Assembly: GCA_045540655.1 (NCBI GenBank)
Contig: JAZQHP010000004.1
Span: 1-15,257 of the forward strand
Length of the DNA: 15,257 nucleotides
Origin: RGIG1959 sp045540655
Lineage (GTDB): Bacteria > Bacillota > Clostridia > Oscillospirales > Acutalibacteraceae
Direction: 5' to 3'
Numbering within the stretch: the first letter of the stretch is position 1; the number at the start of each line of letters is the position of its first letter. A program made the translations under genes and the position numbers. Shown here piece after piece: positions 8,065 through 13,879 of this stretch. The notes below the pieces were generated by a model. The model had not been told where the DNA came from. It was given only the letters and a program-made list of their open reading frames with translations, and ran no database searches.

Positions 8065-8180
8065 ATGAAACAGCTCGTGGCTCTTCTTCTTACCGTACTG
8101 ATGGTGCTCTCGGTCATGCCGATGGCGTGGTTGATATGACGGATGCCTTTGCCATCTATCGCATCGCCTCAGGGCAATAA
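8065..8180 (+). pseudogene. Collapsed secreted dockerin gene: signal peptide joined out of frame to dockerin end
   Basis: AAAGGAG (8049-8055) leads to ATG 8065 and a textbook signal peptide (MKQLVALLLTVLMVLSVMPM, then AW), but the frame stops at 8137-8139 after 24 codons. In another frame, from GAT at 8121 to TAA at 8178-8180, the DNA reads DGVVDMTDAFAIYRIASGQ, which is the second calcium loop and helix of a type I dockerin, as in other ruminococcal dockerins. The two parts meet at GATGGCG, so the simplest explanation is an internal deletion that removed the catalytic part and the first dockerin repeat, leaving the 5' expression signals, the signal peptide, the last 19 residues and the terminator. 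The two halves are two bases out of register, so the dockerin end is not made. A sequencing or assembly collapse is possible but would need to have removed a whole gene. Confidence 0.75.
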
Positions 8181-8199
8181 CCATACCCAAGGTGCTTTT

Positions 8200-8240
8200 C
8201 ACCCCGTCTGTGTATCCTTACACAGACGGGGTGTTTTTTT
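8200..8240 (+). terminator. Terminator of the collapsed dockerin gene
   Basis: Perfect 15-bp stem, 8200-8214 / 8219-8233, 4-nt loop TCCT, followed by seven T residues. It lies 19 bp after the dockerin frame's stop, confirming that this was the natural 3' end of a gene. Confidence 0.95.
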
Positions 8241-8250
8241 GAAATACTAC

Positions 8251-8281
8251 TTGACAACCGATACTATGCGTTGTATAGTAT
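8251..8281 (+). promoter_or_regulatory. padR operon promoter with overlapping palindromic operator
   Basis: TTGACA (8251-8256), 17-bp spacer, TATAGT (8274-8279). An inverted repeat ATACTAT (8261-8267) / ATAGTAT (8275-8281) covers the spacer and the -10 box. PadR proteins commonly repress their own operon by binding such a dyad, so autoregulation is the likely control. The ligand cannot be told. Confidence 0.8.
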
Positions 8282-8301
8282 TGTGTGAAAGGGGGTATTC
8301 G

Positions 8302-8628
8302 ATGGATCATCAACTCAAGCGCGGACTGCTGGATGTCTGTGTGCTCGCCGCCATCAAATCCGAGGATTCCTACGGGTATCGGATCATCAAGGATATGAAG
8401 CCGTTTGTCGAGCTGTCGGAATCCACACTATACCCGATTCTTCGTCGTCTGGAAGCCGCGAATCTGCTGACTGTGCACGCGGTGGAACACAACGGACGAC
8501 TGCGAAAGTATTATCACATCACAGCGGCGGGACGCGAACGTATCGACGCCTTCCGCGAAGATTGGCGGGAACTGCTGGCGATCTATCAATTTGTGACAAG
8601 GGAGGATGAGCCGCATGACAAAGAATGA
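8302..8628 (+). CDS. PadR-family transcriptional regulator
   Basis: 108 residues, the usual size of short PadR regulators. ATG at 8302 follows AAAGGGGG; the open frame extends upstream through the promoter, so the earlier codons are not translated. The winged helix-turn-helix covers residues about 5-85: SYGYRII (23-29), the recognition-helix block STLYPILRRLE (41-51) and the wing RKYYHITAAGR (69-79) are all PadR hallmarks. A short C-terminal helix (82-98) would dimerise. It is the first gene of an operon and its stop overlaps the next gene by 14 bp. It likely represses the operon through the palindrome at 8261-8281. Confidence 0.94.
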   Translation: MDHQLKRGLLDVCVLAAIKSEDSYGYRIIKDMKPFVELSESTLYPILRRLEAANLLTVHAVEHNGRLRKYYHITAAGRERIDAFREDWRELLAIYQFVTREDEPHDKE

Positions 8629-9220
8629 ATTTTCCGCGGCTTTGCGCGAGGCGCTCTTCGGCTGGCCCGAAGCAGACGTGGCGCGGACACTGGAATACTA
8701 TGAAGAAATGATTGACGACCGCATCGAGGACGGCATGCCCGAGGAGGAAGCGGTCGCGGCGATGGGCTCCATCGGCGATATTCTGAACACCGTCGCCGCC
8801 GATGCCCCGCTCCCGACGCTGGTGAAGGCGCGCGTGAAACCGCGTCGCCCACTGCGGGCATGGGAAGTCGTCCTGCTCATCCTCGGCTCCCCGTTGTGGC
8901 TGACCTTCCTGCTCGCGGCGCTGTGCCTGGTCCTCGCGGGGTATGCGGTGCTGTGGGCACTGATTATCACGCTGTGGGCGGTCGCGGCGGCACTGTTGGT
9001 CTGCGGCGGAGCGATGATCGTCCCGACCGTCGTATACGCCGTGCAGGGCAACCTGCCCGCTGTGATCTTCGCGATCGGATGCGGCGCGGTGCTGTGCGGC
9101 GTCGGCTTGCTCCTCGGGGTGGCGGCGCGGTTTACAACCAAAGGCTGTGCGGCGCTCATGCGCGTCACGGGACGCGGTATAAAACGCTTATTTGTACGAA
9201 AGGACGGTGTACCCGCATGA
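8615..9220 (+). CDS. HAAS-domain (DUF1700) membrane protein
   Basis: 201 residues. The second of two nearby ATG codons is chosen because GGAGG (8601-8605) abuts the first (8606) but is nine bases from the second (8615). Residues 1-62 form the HAAS helical domain (FSAALREAL, then ARTLEYYEEMIDDRIEDGM, then EEEAVAAMG), which in such operons partners with PadR. Residues about 83-172 hold three to four membrane helices rich in Ala, Leu and Val; the C-terminus is basic (RGIKRLFVRK), probably cytoplasmic. It overlaps padR by 14 bp and the next gene by 4 bp (ATGA), so translation is coupled. Known role of the family: a membrane sensor or anti-regulator in envelope stress control; the actual signal here is unknown. 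Confidence 0.9.
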   Translation: MTKNEFSAALREALFGWPEADVARTLEYYEEMIDDRIEDGMPEEEAVAAMGSIGDILNTVAADAPLPTLVKARVKPRRPLRAWEVVLLILGSPLWLTFLLAALCLVLAGYAVLWALIITLWAVAAALLVCGGAMIVPTVVYAVQGNLPAVIFAIGCGAVLCGVGLLLGVAARFTTKGCAALMRVTGRGIKRLFVRKDGVPA

Positions 9221-10272
9221 GAAAAACCATCACCATACTGCTGGTTGCGGTCGCCCTGATCTTTCTGGGCGGCGGCGCCGCCATCGGCGCACTGATTGCC
9301 GTGAACTTTTCCCTTCCCTTTCTGTCGACATCACCGACGGAGCCCAAAGAAACGGTCGTTCAACGCCCGTTCTCGACCATCGACGTCCAAACCGACATCA
9401 GCGACGTGATCCTTTGCCTGTCGGACAACGGCACCTGCCGTGTTGTGTATACGGATGTCGCTTCGGTTGATTACGACATCGCGGTGATCGGCGACACGCT
9501 GACTGTCAAGCGGAACGATACACGCCGTTGGTATGAGAGAATCCAACTGTTCACGCCGGAAACAGCGGTGACGCTGTACCTGCCCGAGACGGGATATGCA
9601 GCGTTGTCCGTTGCCACCGCTATGGGTGACACGACCATCCCTGCAAATTTCGCGTTCGATGACGCAACCCTCCAGAGCGCCACGGGCGATATCGATTGTG
9701 CCGCCGCTGTCACCGGAACGCTGTCCGTTATCACCGATACGGGCGACGCGACCGTCCGACAGGCCATACCGTCCTCCCTGGAGCTTCGCACCGACACGGG
9801 CGACGCAGAACTGACAGAGGTGTATGCGGTGGGGACGCTGTCCGCCCGCACCGACACCGGCGAGCTGACGCTGATCGATTGCACCGCCGATGCCATGATC
9901 CTGCACACCGACACAGGCGATCTCTCACTGACCGATTGCATGGCGGTTACCATCGCGACGGAGACGTCCACCGGCGATCAGAAGCTGACAAATACGATTG
10001 CGGACGATCGCATGAATATGCACAGCGACACCGGCGAGATACGCCTCGAAAAGTGTGATGCGTATGCTCTGGAGATCAAAACCACCACCGGTGATGTGGT
10101 CGGCGAACTGCTCACCATGAAAAACTTCCAGGGTGCCACCGATACCGGTCACGTGTCTGTACCAAAGGCTACCGCCGAGGATGTCAACGGAGTTTGCTAC
10201 ACAGAAACCGACACGGGCGACATTGCCTTCTCGGTTGTCGGCGATACCGTGCGACGCGATAATTTTGATTAA
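9217..10272 (+). CDS. DUF4097-type beta-helical envelope protein with TDTGD repeats
   Basis: 351 residues. An N-terminal membrane anchor or uncleaved signal (residues 5-30, with GGGAAIGALIAV) is followed by a Ser/Thr/Pro linker. From about residue 130 to 345 the protein is a regular solenoid: about ten turns of roughly 18-20 residues each carry a T-x-T-G-D/E motif (TDTGDATV, TDTGDAEL, TDTGELTL, TDTGDLSL, TSTGDQKL, SDTGEIRL, TTTGDVVG, TDTGHVSV, TDTGDIAF). This is the DUF4097 'putative adhesin' type, a right-handed beta-helix presented outside the membrane. The start overlaps the HAAS gene's stop (ATGA); AAAGGA lies 12 bases upstream. Genes of this family typically follow padR and HAAS genes. 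Its exact job is not known. Confidence 0.9.
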   Translation: MRKTITILLVAVALIFLGGGAAIGALIAVNFSLPFLSTSPTEPKETVVQRPFSTIDVQTDISDVILCLSDNGTCRVVYTDVASVDYDIAVIGDTLTVKRNDTRRWYERIQLFTPETAVTLYLPETGYAALSVATAMGDTTIPANFAFDDATLQSATGDIDCAAAVTGTLSVITDTGDATVRQAIPSSLELRTDTGDAELTEVYAVGTLSARTDTGELTLIDCTADAMILHTDTGDLSLTDCMAVTIATETSTGDQKLTNTIADDRMNMHSDTGEIRLEKCDAYALEIKTTTGDVVGELLTMKNFQGATDTGHVSVPKATAEDVNGVCYTETDTGDIAFSVVGDTVRRDNFD

Positions 10273-10285
10273 GGAGCGTTTGGGA

Positions 10286-10888
10286 ATGACGATACTCTAT
10301 GTAGACGACGGGCTGGTCGCGTGCGTCAAGCCTGTCGGGCTTGATGCCGAGCATCAGCTTCCCGATGCCCTGCGCGAACAGCTCGGCGGGGAGATCTTCC
10401 CCATTCATCGGCTCGACCGCGGCGTCGGCGGTGTGATGGTGTATGCCCGCACCAAGGAAACCGCCGCCGCACTGTCCCGTTGTGTACAGGACGGCACCAT
10501 GATCAAGGAATACGTTGCACTCGTACACGGCGAGCCGCCCGAAACGGACGACTGGGAGGATCTGCTGTTCAAGGATTCCCGCCAAAACAAGGTCTACCCC
10601 GTCAAGCGGATGCGCAAGGGCGTGAAGGAGGCGCGGCTGACCTTTGAACGACTCACCGCGGCAGGCGGCTGTTCGCTGGTGGCGATCCGTCTGTACACGG
10701 GGCGCACACACCAGATCCGTGTGCAGTTTGCGTCCCGCGGTTTCCCGCTCGTCGGCGACCGCAAATACGGCGCCAAGGACAATGAGCGCGATATCCGCCT
10801 GTTCTCGCGCCGCGTGACCGTTCCCTATCGCGGCGAAACACGAGTGTTCGAAGCTGTGCCGCCCTTTATGGATCTTGGATGCCTTTGA
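10286..10888 (+). CDS. RluA-family pseudouridine synthase
   Basis: 200 residues. It converts a specific uridine in rRNA or tRNA to pseudouridine. The catalytic motif HRLDRGVGG (41-49) supplies D44, and GRTHQIR (139-145) is the second family signature; GDRKYG (157-162) is the third. There is no N-terminal S4 RNA-binding domain, so it is a short standalone member, shorter than RluD (about 300 residues). AAGGAG (10271-10276) overlaps the stop codon of the preceding gene and lies nine bases from ATG 10286, so it is the last gene of the padR operon and shares its regulation. Which RNA position it modifies cannot be told from sequence. The pairing of an RNA-modifying enzyme with an envelope-stress operon is probably a matter of shared transcription. 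Confidence 0.92.
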   Translation: MTILYVDDGLVACVKPVGLDAEHQLPDALREQLGGEIFPIHRLDRGVGGVMVYARTKETAAALSRCVQDGTMIKEYVALVHGEPPETDDWEDLLFKDSRQNKVYPVKRMRKGVKEARLTFERLTAAGGCSLVAIRLYTGRTHQIRVQFASRGFPLVGDRKYGAKDNERDIRLFSRRVTVPYRGETRVFEAVPPFMDLGCL

Positions 10889-10898
10889 AAATACAACA

Positions 10899-10937
10899 AG
10901 CCCGCCGTTCGATCCTTCGAACGACGGGCTGTTTTTT
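10899..10937 (+). terminator. Terminator of the padR operon, shared with the opposing SdpI-family gene
   Basis: Fourteen-position stem, 10899-10912 / 10917-10930, with one mismatch, loop TCCT, then six T residues at 10932-10937. The opposing minus-strand gene ends at 10936, so it overlaps that gene's last codon and stop region and may serve both directions. Confidence 0.85.
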
Positions 10938-11496
10938 ATTCTCCGAAGATATCCGTATCGTCTTCGAGTTCCTCAAGCAGATCGTCGACGCTTGTCTCCT
11001 GTACGGCGGGCGATACAGGCGCTTCAAAAAACGCCTCCTCGTCATCGTACTCCTCCGCGGTCGGCGCGACCGCTTCCTCCGTCGGCATCTCCTCCGTTTC
11101 CGTTAGAGCGGCGGCGACCGCGCGGCGTTCGCCGTTCTCGTCGAACACTTCCTTTAAAGCGCGCTCGGTCAGGATCACCGACCACACCATGCCGAGCACA
11201 CACAGCGCACACAGCGCCGCGCCCAGCAAGCCGACGGTATCCTCGTTTTTCGAGAAGGAATACGCCATCAGCGGCAACACCATGCCCGCAAACACCAGTC
11301 CGCAAACCAGCCAGATGCGTCCGCAATACGCATGCGCATACTGCCAGGTGTCCTCGTTCTTCATCGACATCGTCGTGCGATAGCCGAAGATCGGATTGAT
11401 CGTTTTCGGGGCGGCCTTCGTGAACACCAGCCCCACCACCGCCATCATCAGCGGTACAGCAACCGCCACAACGGTCATGAATATGTTAAAGCCCAT
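10936..11496 (-). CDS. SdpI-family membrane protein with acidic tail
   Basis: 186 residues. ATG at 11496 is preceded by AGGAGG; the frame is open further upstream but crosses the promoter. Residues 5-26, 62-82 and 88-109 are membrane helices. The block INPIFGYRTTMSMKNEDTWQ (33-52) followed by GRIWL (59-63) is the SdpI/YhfL-family signature: an N-x-x-F-G-Y-R-T...W motif between helices 1 and 2. In Bacillus SdpI this fold gives immunity to the SdpC toxin and signals to a repressor; many relatives have no known role. The last 60 residues are a strongly acidic, low-complexity tail (EEYDDEEAFFEAP, DDLLEELEDDTD) not seen in the short family members I know. No sdpC-like toxin is next to it, so immunity is only a possibility. 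Confidence 0.85.
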   Translation of the reverse strand: MGFNIFMTVVAVAVPLMMAVVGLVFTKAAPKTINPIFGYRTTMSMKNEDTWQYAHAYCGRIWLVCGLVFAGMVLPLMAYSFSKNEDTVGLLGAALCALCVLGMVWSVILTERALKEVFDENGERRAVAAALTETEEMPTEEAVAPTAEEYDDEEAFFEAPVSPAVQETSVDDLLEELEDDTDIFGE

Positions 11497-11529
11497 ATCT
11501 GTGCCTCCTGTATCGTTCTTCGCATTCCT

Positions 11530-11596
11530 ATGATACCACATCCCAAACGCGTCTGTCAACAACCCGCTTGACAGGTTCTCGTGCGTATGGTATACT
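11530..11596. promoter_or_regulatory. Divergent promoter pair between the SdpI-family gene and pnuC
   Basis: Minus strand: TTGACA (11554-11559), 18-bp spacer, TATCAT (11530-11535) with extended TG. Plus strand: TTGACA (11568-11573), 17-bp spacer, TATACT (11591-11596) with extended TG. The two -35 boxes stand back to back and form the palindrome TGTCAA-N8-TTGACA, so the two polymerase sites are close enough to compete. Confidence 0.85.
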
Positions 11597-11602
11597 ATTG
11601 CC

Positions 11603-11697
11603 AAATTCATAGAGTTCTGCCACCGGGTAGAGAATGATTTCACGCATTCGCGAGCGCATCGTTAGGTCTTGGAAGATGTGCTTTCGGATGCTTTTTT
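11603..11697 (+). promoter_or_regulatory. Attenuator-like leader of pnuC
   Basis: From the predicted transcription start to the ribosome binding site there are about 100 nt. A 7-bp hairpin TTCTGCC-ACCG-GGTAGAG (11615-11632) is followed by a long stem GCATTCGCGAGCGCATC (11644-11660) / GATGTGCTTTCGGATGC (11675-11691), which pairs at 16 of 17 positions (three G-U), has a 14-nt loop and is followed directly by six T residues: an intrinsic terminator in front of the gene. GAATG (11632-11636) can instead pair with CATTC (11645-11649), breaking the terminator's lower part. This is the layout of a transcription attenuator or riboswitch. I do not recognise the known NAD or other riboswitch consensus in it. 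Confidence 0.65.
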
Positions 11698-11717
11698 GTT
11701 GAAAGGAGTTGGTGGAC

Positions 11718-12398
11718 GTGCATCGTCTGCGCTTTTTTTCAAAAGGGGAGTGGTTGCTGTGGGGCATTTCGGTGACCTGTATTGTGCTGTCGTTTTGCCT
11801 CATTCCGGGCGGTAAGCCGCTCTCCCTGGTCGCATCGCTCATCGGTGTGACCTCGCTGATCTTCTGCGCCAAGGGGCACCCTGTCGGACAGGTGCTGATG
11901 CTGGTGTTCAGCGCTCTGTACGGTGTGGTATCCTACACCTGCGCCTATTACGGCGAGATGATCACGTATCTCGGTATGACCGCGCCTATGGCGCTGTTTT
12001 CGCTTGTATCCTGGCTTCGCCATCCGTTTCAGGGTCAGCGGTCACAGGTCGCCGTTGCGCGCCTGTCGAGAACAGAAGCCCTGTTGCTTGTGCCGCTGAC
12101 GTCGGCAGTGACGCTCGCCTTCTTTTTCATCCTGCGTGCTATGAATACCGTCTCTCTCCTGCCGAGCACCCTTTCCGTCGCGACCAGCTTTGCGGCGGCG
12201 TATCTGACTTTCCGCCGCAGTCCGTATTTTGCGCTGGTTTACGCCGCCAACGATCTGGTGCTGATCGTGCTGTGGATCATCATGTCTCTTCACGATCGCT
12301 CCTACATTCCCATGCTGGTGTGCTTTGTTATCTTTTTTATCAACGACCTCTACGGTTTCATTAGCTGGCGCCGTATGGAACACCGTCAGCGCGCATAA
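11718..12398 (+). CDS. pnuC: PnuC-family vitamin transporter (probably nicotinamide riboside)
   Basis: 226 residues, seven predicted membrane helices, the usual PnuC layout. GTG at 11718 is preferred because AAAGGAG (11702-11708) is nine bases upstream; a GTG at 11712 and a TTG at 11709 are too close. The block from 56 to 100 (GQVLMLVFSALYGVVSY, then YYGEMITYL, then PMALFSLVSWLRHP) and the C-terminal NDLVLIVLWI (178-187) with FFINDLYGFISWRRM (206-220) are family signatures. PnuC proteins are facilitators that let nicotinamide riboside diffuse in, trapped by phosphorylation; close relatives carry thiamine or riboflavin. The neighbouring nicotinamidase-like gene favours the NAD pathway. Expression is probably controlled by the attenuator in its leader. 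Confidence 0.9.
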   Translation: MHRLRFFSKGEWLLWGISVTCIVLSFCLIPGGKPLSLVASLIGVTSLIFCAKGHPVGQVLMLVFSALYGVVSYTCAYYGEMITYLGMTAPMALFSLVSWLRHPFQGQRSQVAVARLSRTEALLLVPLTSAVTLAFFFILRAMNTVSLLPSTLSVATSFAAAYLTFRRSPYFALVYAANDLVLIVLWIIMSLHDRSYIPMLVCFVIFFINDLYGFISWRRMEHRQRA

Positions 12399-12404
12399 TT
12401 TCAC

Positions 12405-12433
12405 TTGCTTTTTGATGCTGTTTCGCGTATACT
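12405..12433 (+). promoter_or_regulatory. Promoter of the nicotinamidase-like gene
   Basis: TTGCTT (12405-12410), 17-bp spacer, TATACT (12428-12433), just after the pnuC stop codon. There is no terminator between the genes, so read-through from pnuC is also possible. Confidence 0.6.
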
Positions 12434-12467
12434 GAAAGCAACACTACACACAAAGGAGACTTCCGTT

Positions 12468-12998
12468 ATGACACACCTTCTGATCGTGGTGGACATGCAA
12501 AAGGATTTTGTGGACGGATCGCTCGGCACCGGCGAAGCACAGACGATCGTTCCTGCGGTTGTTGAAAAAATTCATAAGCACACGGACGATATCCTCGTCA
12601 CGCTCGACACCCACCAAAGCGACTATCTTCACACAGCCGAAGGGGAACATCTGCCTGTGGTGCACTGTGTGAAAAATACCGACGGTTGGACGCTGAACAC
12701 CGCTGTTGCCGATGCCCTTGCCGACAAAAACGTCACGGTATTTGAAAAACCGACGTTTGGCTCGGTCACGATGGCGGATTACATCCGAGAGCACTATGAT
12801 CCCAACGAGCTGTCCATTGAGCTGATCGGTCTTTGCACCGATATTTGTGTGGTGTCCAATGCCCTGCTTCTCAAGGCATATTTCCCGCAAACACCCATCT
12901 ATGTGGATGCCGCGTGCTGTGCGGGCGTGACTCCCGACAGTCATGCCGCCGCTCTGACCACGATGCGTATGTGCCAGATCGAGGTTGTGAACGAGTAA
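12468..12998 (+). CDS. Nicotinamidase-like cysteine hydrolase (isochorismatase superfamily)
   Basis: 176 residues. ATG at 12468 follows AAAGGAGA. The catalytic triad of the superfamily is present: D9 in VVDMQKDF, K94 in FEKPTFGS and C127 in GLCTDICVVSNALLLKA. D47 and H49 (LDTHQSDYLHT) with H55 or H61 and H66 (VVHCVKNT) match the metal site of nicotinamidases such as PncA. Such enzymes hydrolyse nicotinamide to nicotinate and ammonia for NAD recycling. This subgroup, with its compact size and the cysteine pair at DAACCAGVTPDSH (147-159), is common in gut Firmicutes and is annotated as cysteine hydrolase, so the substrate is likely but not proven. Its position after pnuC supports a role in salvage of NAD precursors. 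Confidence 0.88.
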   Translation: MTHLLIVVDMQKDFVDGSLGTGEAQTIVPAVVEKIHKHTDDILVTLDTHQSDYLHTAEGEHLPVVHCVKNTDGWTLNTAVADALADKNVTVFEKPTFGSVTMADYIREHYDPNELSIELIGLCTDICVVSNALLLKAYFPQTPIYVDAACCAGVTPDSHAAALTTMRMCQIEVVNE

Positions 12999-13078
12999 GA
13001 TCCGTTTGGTATCCCGCTTATCCGGACCATAAGCTATCGATTTACCGTTCGCTTTCTTGTGCCTCTGAAGACATACCG

Positions 13079-13114
13079 GAAACCCCACCCGTTTTTGCGG
13101 GTGGGGTTTCTTTT
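13079..13114 (+). terminator. Terminator of the nicotinamidase-like gene
   Basis: Perfect 13-bp stem, 13079-13091 / 13098-13110, loop TTTTTG, followed by TTTT. It starts 80 bp after the stop codon; the sequence between has no gene. Confidence 0.9.
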
Positions 13115-13505
13115 GCTCGCATGGTAGGACTCGACCGTTAGCGTGTAGGGCACGACCTGGGTGTCGCGACGCAATCCCCCTCAACTGAGCCAAACGAACT
13201 CATACATGCCAATCCAAATGCCTGCGTCGCAGTCATCCCGCAATCGTCTCCATCTTGCCAACAATAACGGCATTCTGTTCTTTGCGAGGTGGGAGTTCCA
13301 CATACCATATGAACGATCGTAACGGCACAGACGCCGATATTCCCGGACGAATCCTCTTTTTTCTTTGGGGCCATTCCTCTTTTTGTCGCCTCTATGCGGT
13401 CGTTTCAACGATCGGACCCCGTGTTGGTGAATGATCCCTAAGCAAACGAAAAGACGCCATCCATCATCCCGCGGCAAAGAGGATCACCAACCATATCCGT
13501 TTATA
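13115..13505. other. Non-coding stretch with scattered inverted repeats
   Basis: About 390 bp with no convincing gene: the open frames have composition unlike the neighbouring genes and no ribosome binding sites. Structure that can be seen: GCGACGCA (13166-13173) / TGCGTCGC (13223-13230); a 7-bp hairpin CGGTCGT-TTCA-ACGATCG (13397-13414) with one G-T; GTTGGT...GATCC (13423-13437) pairing with GGATCACCAAC (13481-13491) around a 4-nt bulge; and a direct repeat TAACGGCA (13265, 13320). This may be an RNA gene on the plus strand, a decayed gene, or neutral spacer. Confidence 0.35.
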
Positions 13506-13509
13506 CAAA

Positions 13510-13541
13510 AAAGCGTCGACACACATTTGTGTCGACGCTTT
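13510..13541 (-). terminator. Terminator of the small secreted peptide gene
   Basis: Perfect 14-bp stem, 13510-13523 / 13528-13541, loop of four, ending in a run of six T residues on the minus strand (A at 13507-13512 on plus). It starts 18 bp after the stop codon of the 42-codon gene. It could also stop plus-strand transcripts (TTTGTCCGTTTTT). Confidence 0.9.
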
Positions 13542-13559
13542 GTCCGTTTTTATAGGTTG

Positions 13560-13688
13560 TCAGGGCAACAAAGCCATCACCGCCGCGGGGTCCATCGGCA
13601 ACGAAGCCGCTTCCGCGGTGGCGTAGGCGTACAGGCAAAGGCCCAGCAATGCCGTAACAATCAAAAAGCAAATCACCTTTCGAAGCAT
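13560..13688 (-). CDS. 42-residue secreted peptide precursor, function unknown
   Basis: Too short for ordinary gene finding but complete with expression signals. ATG at 13688 (minus strand) has GAGGGG eight to twelve bases upstream; TGA at 13562-13560. Residues 1-23 are a signal peptide: MLRK, a long hydrophobic core (VICFLIVTALLGLCLYAY), then small residues. Cleavage after AYA or AEA would release about 14-19 residues ending SLPMDPAAVMALLP. The C-terminus is hydrophobic with two prolines. A strong promoter (13720-13748) and terminator (13510-13541) belong to it alone. The form fits a secreted signalling or pheromone pro-peptide, but a short lipoprotein-less relic of a larger secreted gene (as at 8065-8180) is also possible. 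No receptor or protease gene is next to it. Confidence 0.65.
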   Translation of the reverse strand: MLRKVICFLIVTALLGLCLYAYATAEAASLPMDPAAVMALLP

Positions 13689-13719
13689 CGCCTGCACCCC
13701 TCTTTACAAGAATGTAATT

Positions 13720-13748
13720 ATTGTACCCTATATCTACCCCATTTGCAA
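13720..13748 (-). promoter_or_regulatory. Promoter of the small secreted peptide gene
   Basis: On the minus strand TTGCAA (13743-13748), 17-bp spacer, TACAAT (13720-13725), 32 bp before the start codon. Directly upstream lie the paired palindromes at 13766-13781 and 13837-13852. Confidence 0.75.
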
Positions 13749-13764
13749 GCTTTTTTTCGATATT

Positions 13765-13788
13765 TCCACAATATTTTGTGGATTTTTT
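13765..13788 (+). terminator. Hairpin followed by T-run, plus strand
   Basis: TCCACAA (13765-13771) / TTGTGGA (13776-13782), loop TATT, six T residues after. It looks like an intrinsic terminator for a plus-strand transcript, though no plus-strand gene is seen upstream within 600 bp. It may instead be an operator, since CCACA-N6-TGTGG is repeated at 13837-13852. Confidence 0.5.
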
Positions 13789-13873
13789 GCTATTTCGTGT
13801 GAATTCACCCTCAAATAGCGCAAAATCGGACAGAAACCACACCATTTTGTGGTTGTTTTGTCATTATTTGAGG
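13789..13873. repeat. Overlapping, mutually exclusive inverted repeats
   Basis: CCTCAAATA (13809-13817) pairs with TATTTGAGG (13865-13873) around an inner hairpin AACCACA (13835-13841) / TGTGGTT (13848-13854). The same AAATAGC (13813-13819) pairs alternatively with GCTATTT (13789-13795). The two folds cannot coexist. The element is AT-rich and lies upstream of the small peptide promoter. Confidence 0.55.
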
Positions 13874-13879
13874 TAATTT

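Noticed and set aside
13138..13374. Cysteine-rich 78-codon minus-strand frame
   Set aside because: The Shine-Dalgarno-like AGAGGA touches the start codon, no promoter or terminator fits, and codon use is unlike the neighbouring genes. The many cysteines are probably chance.
13501..13845. Longer 114-codon minus-strand frame overlapping the small peptide gene
   Set aside because: It crosses the promoter and terminator of the 42-codon gene in another frame and has random composition.
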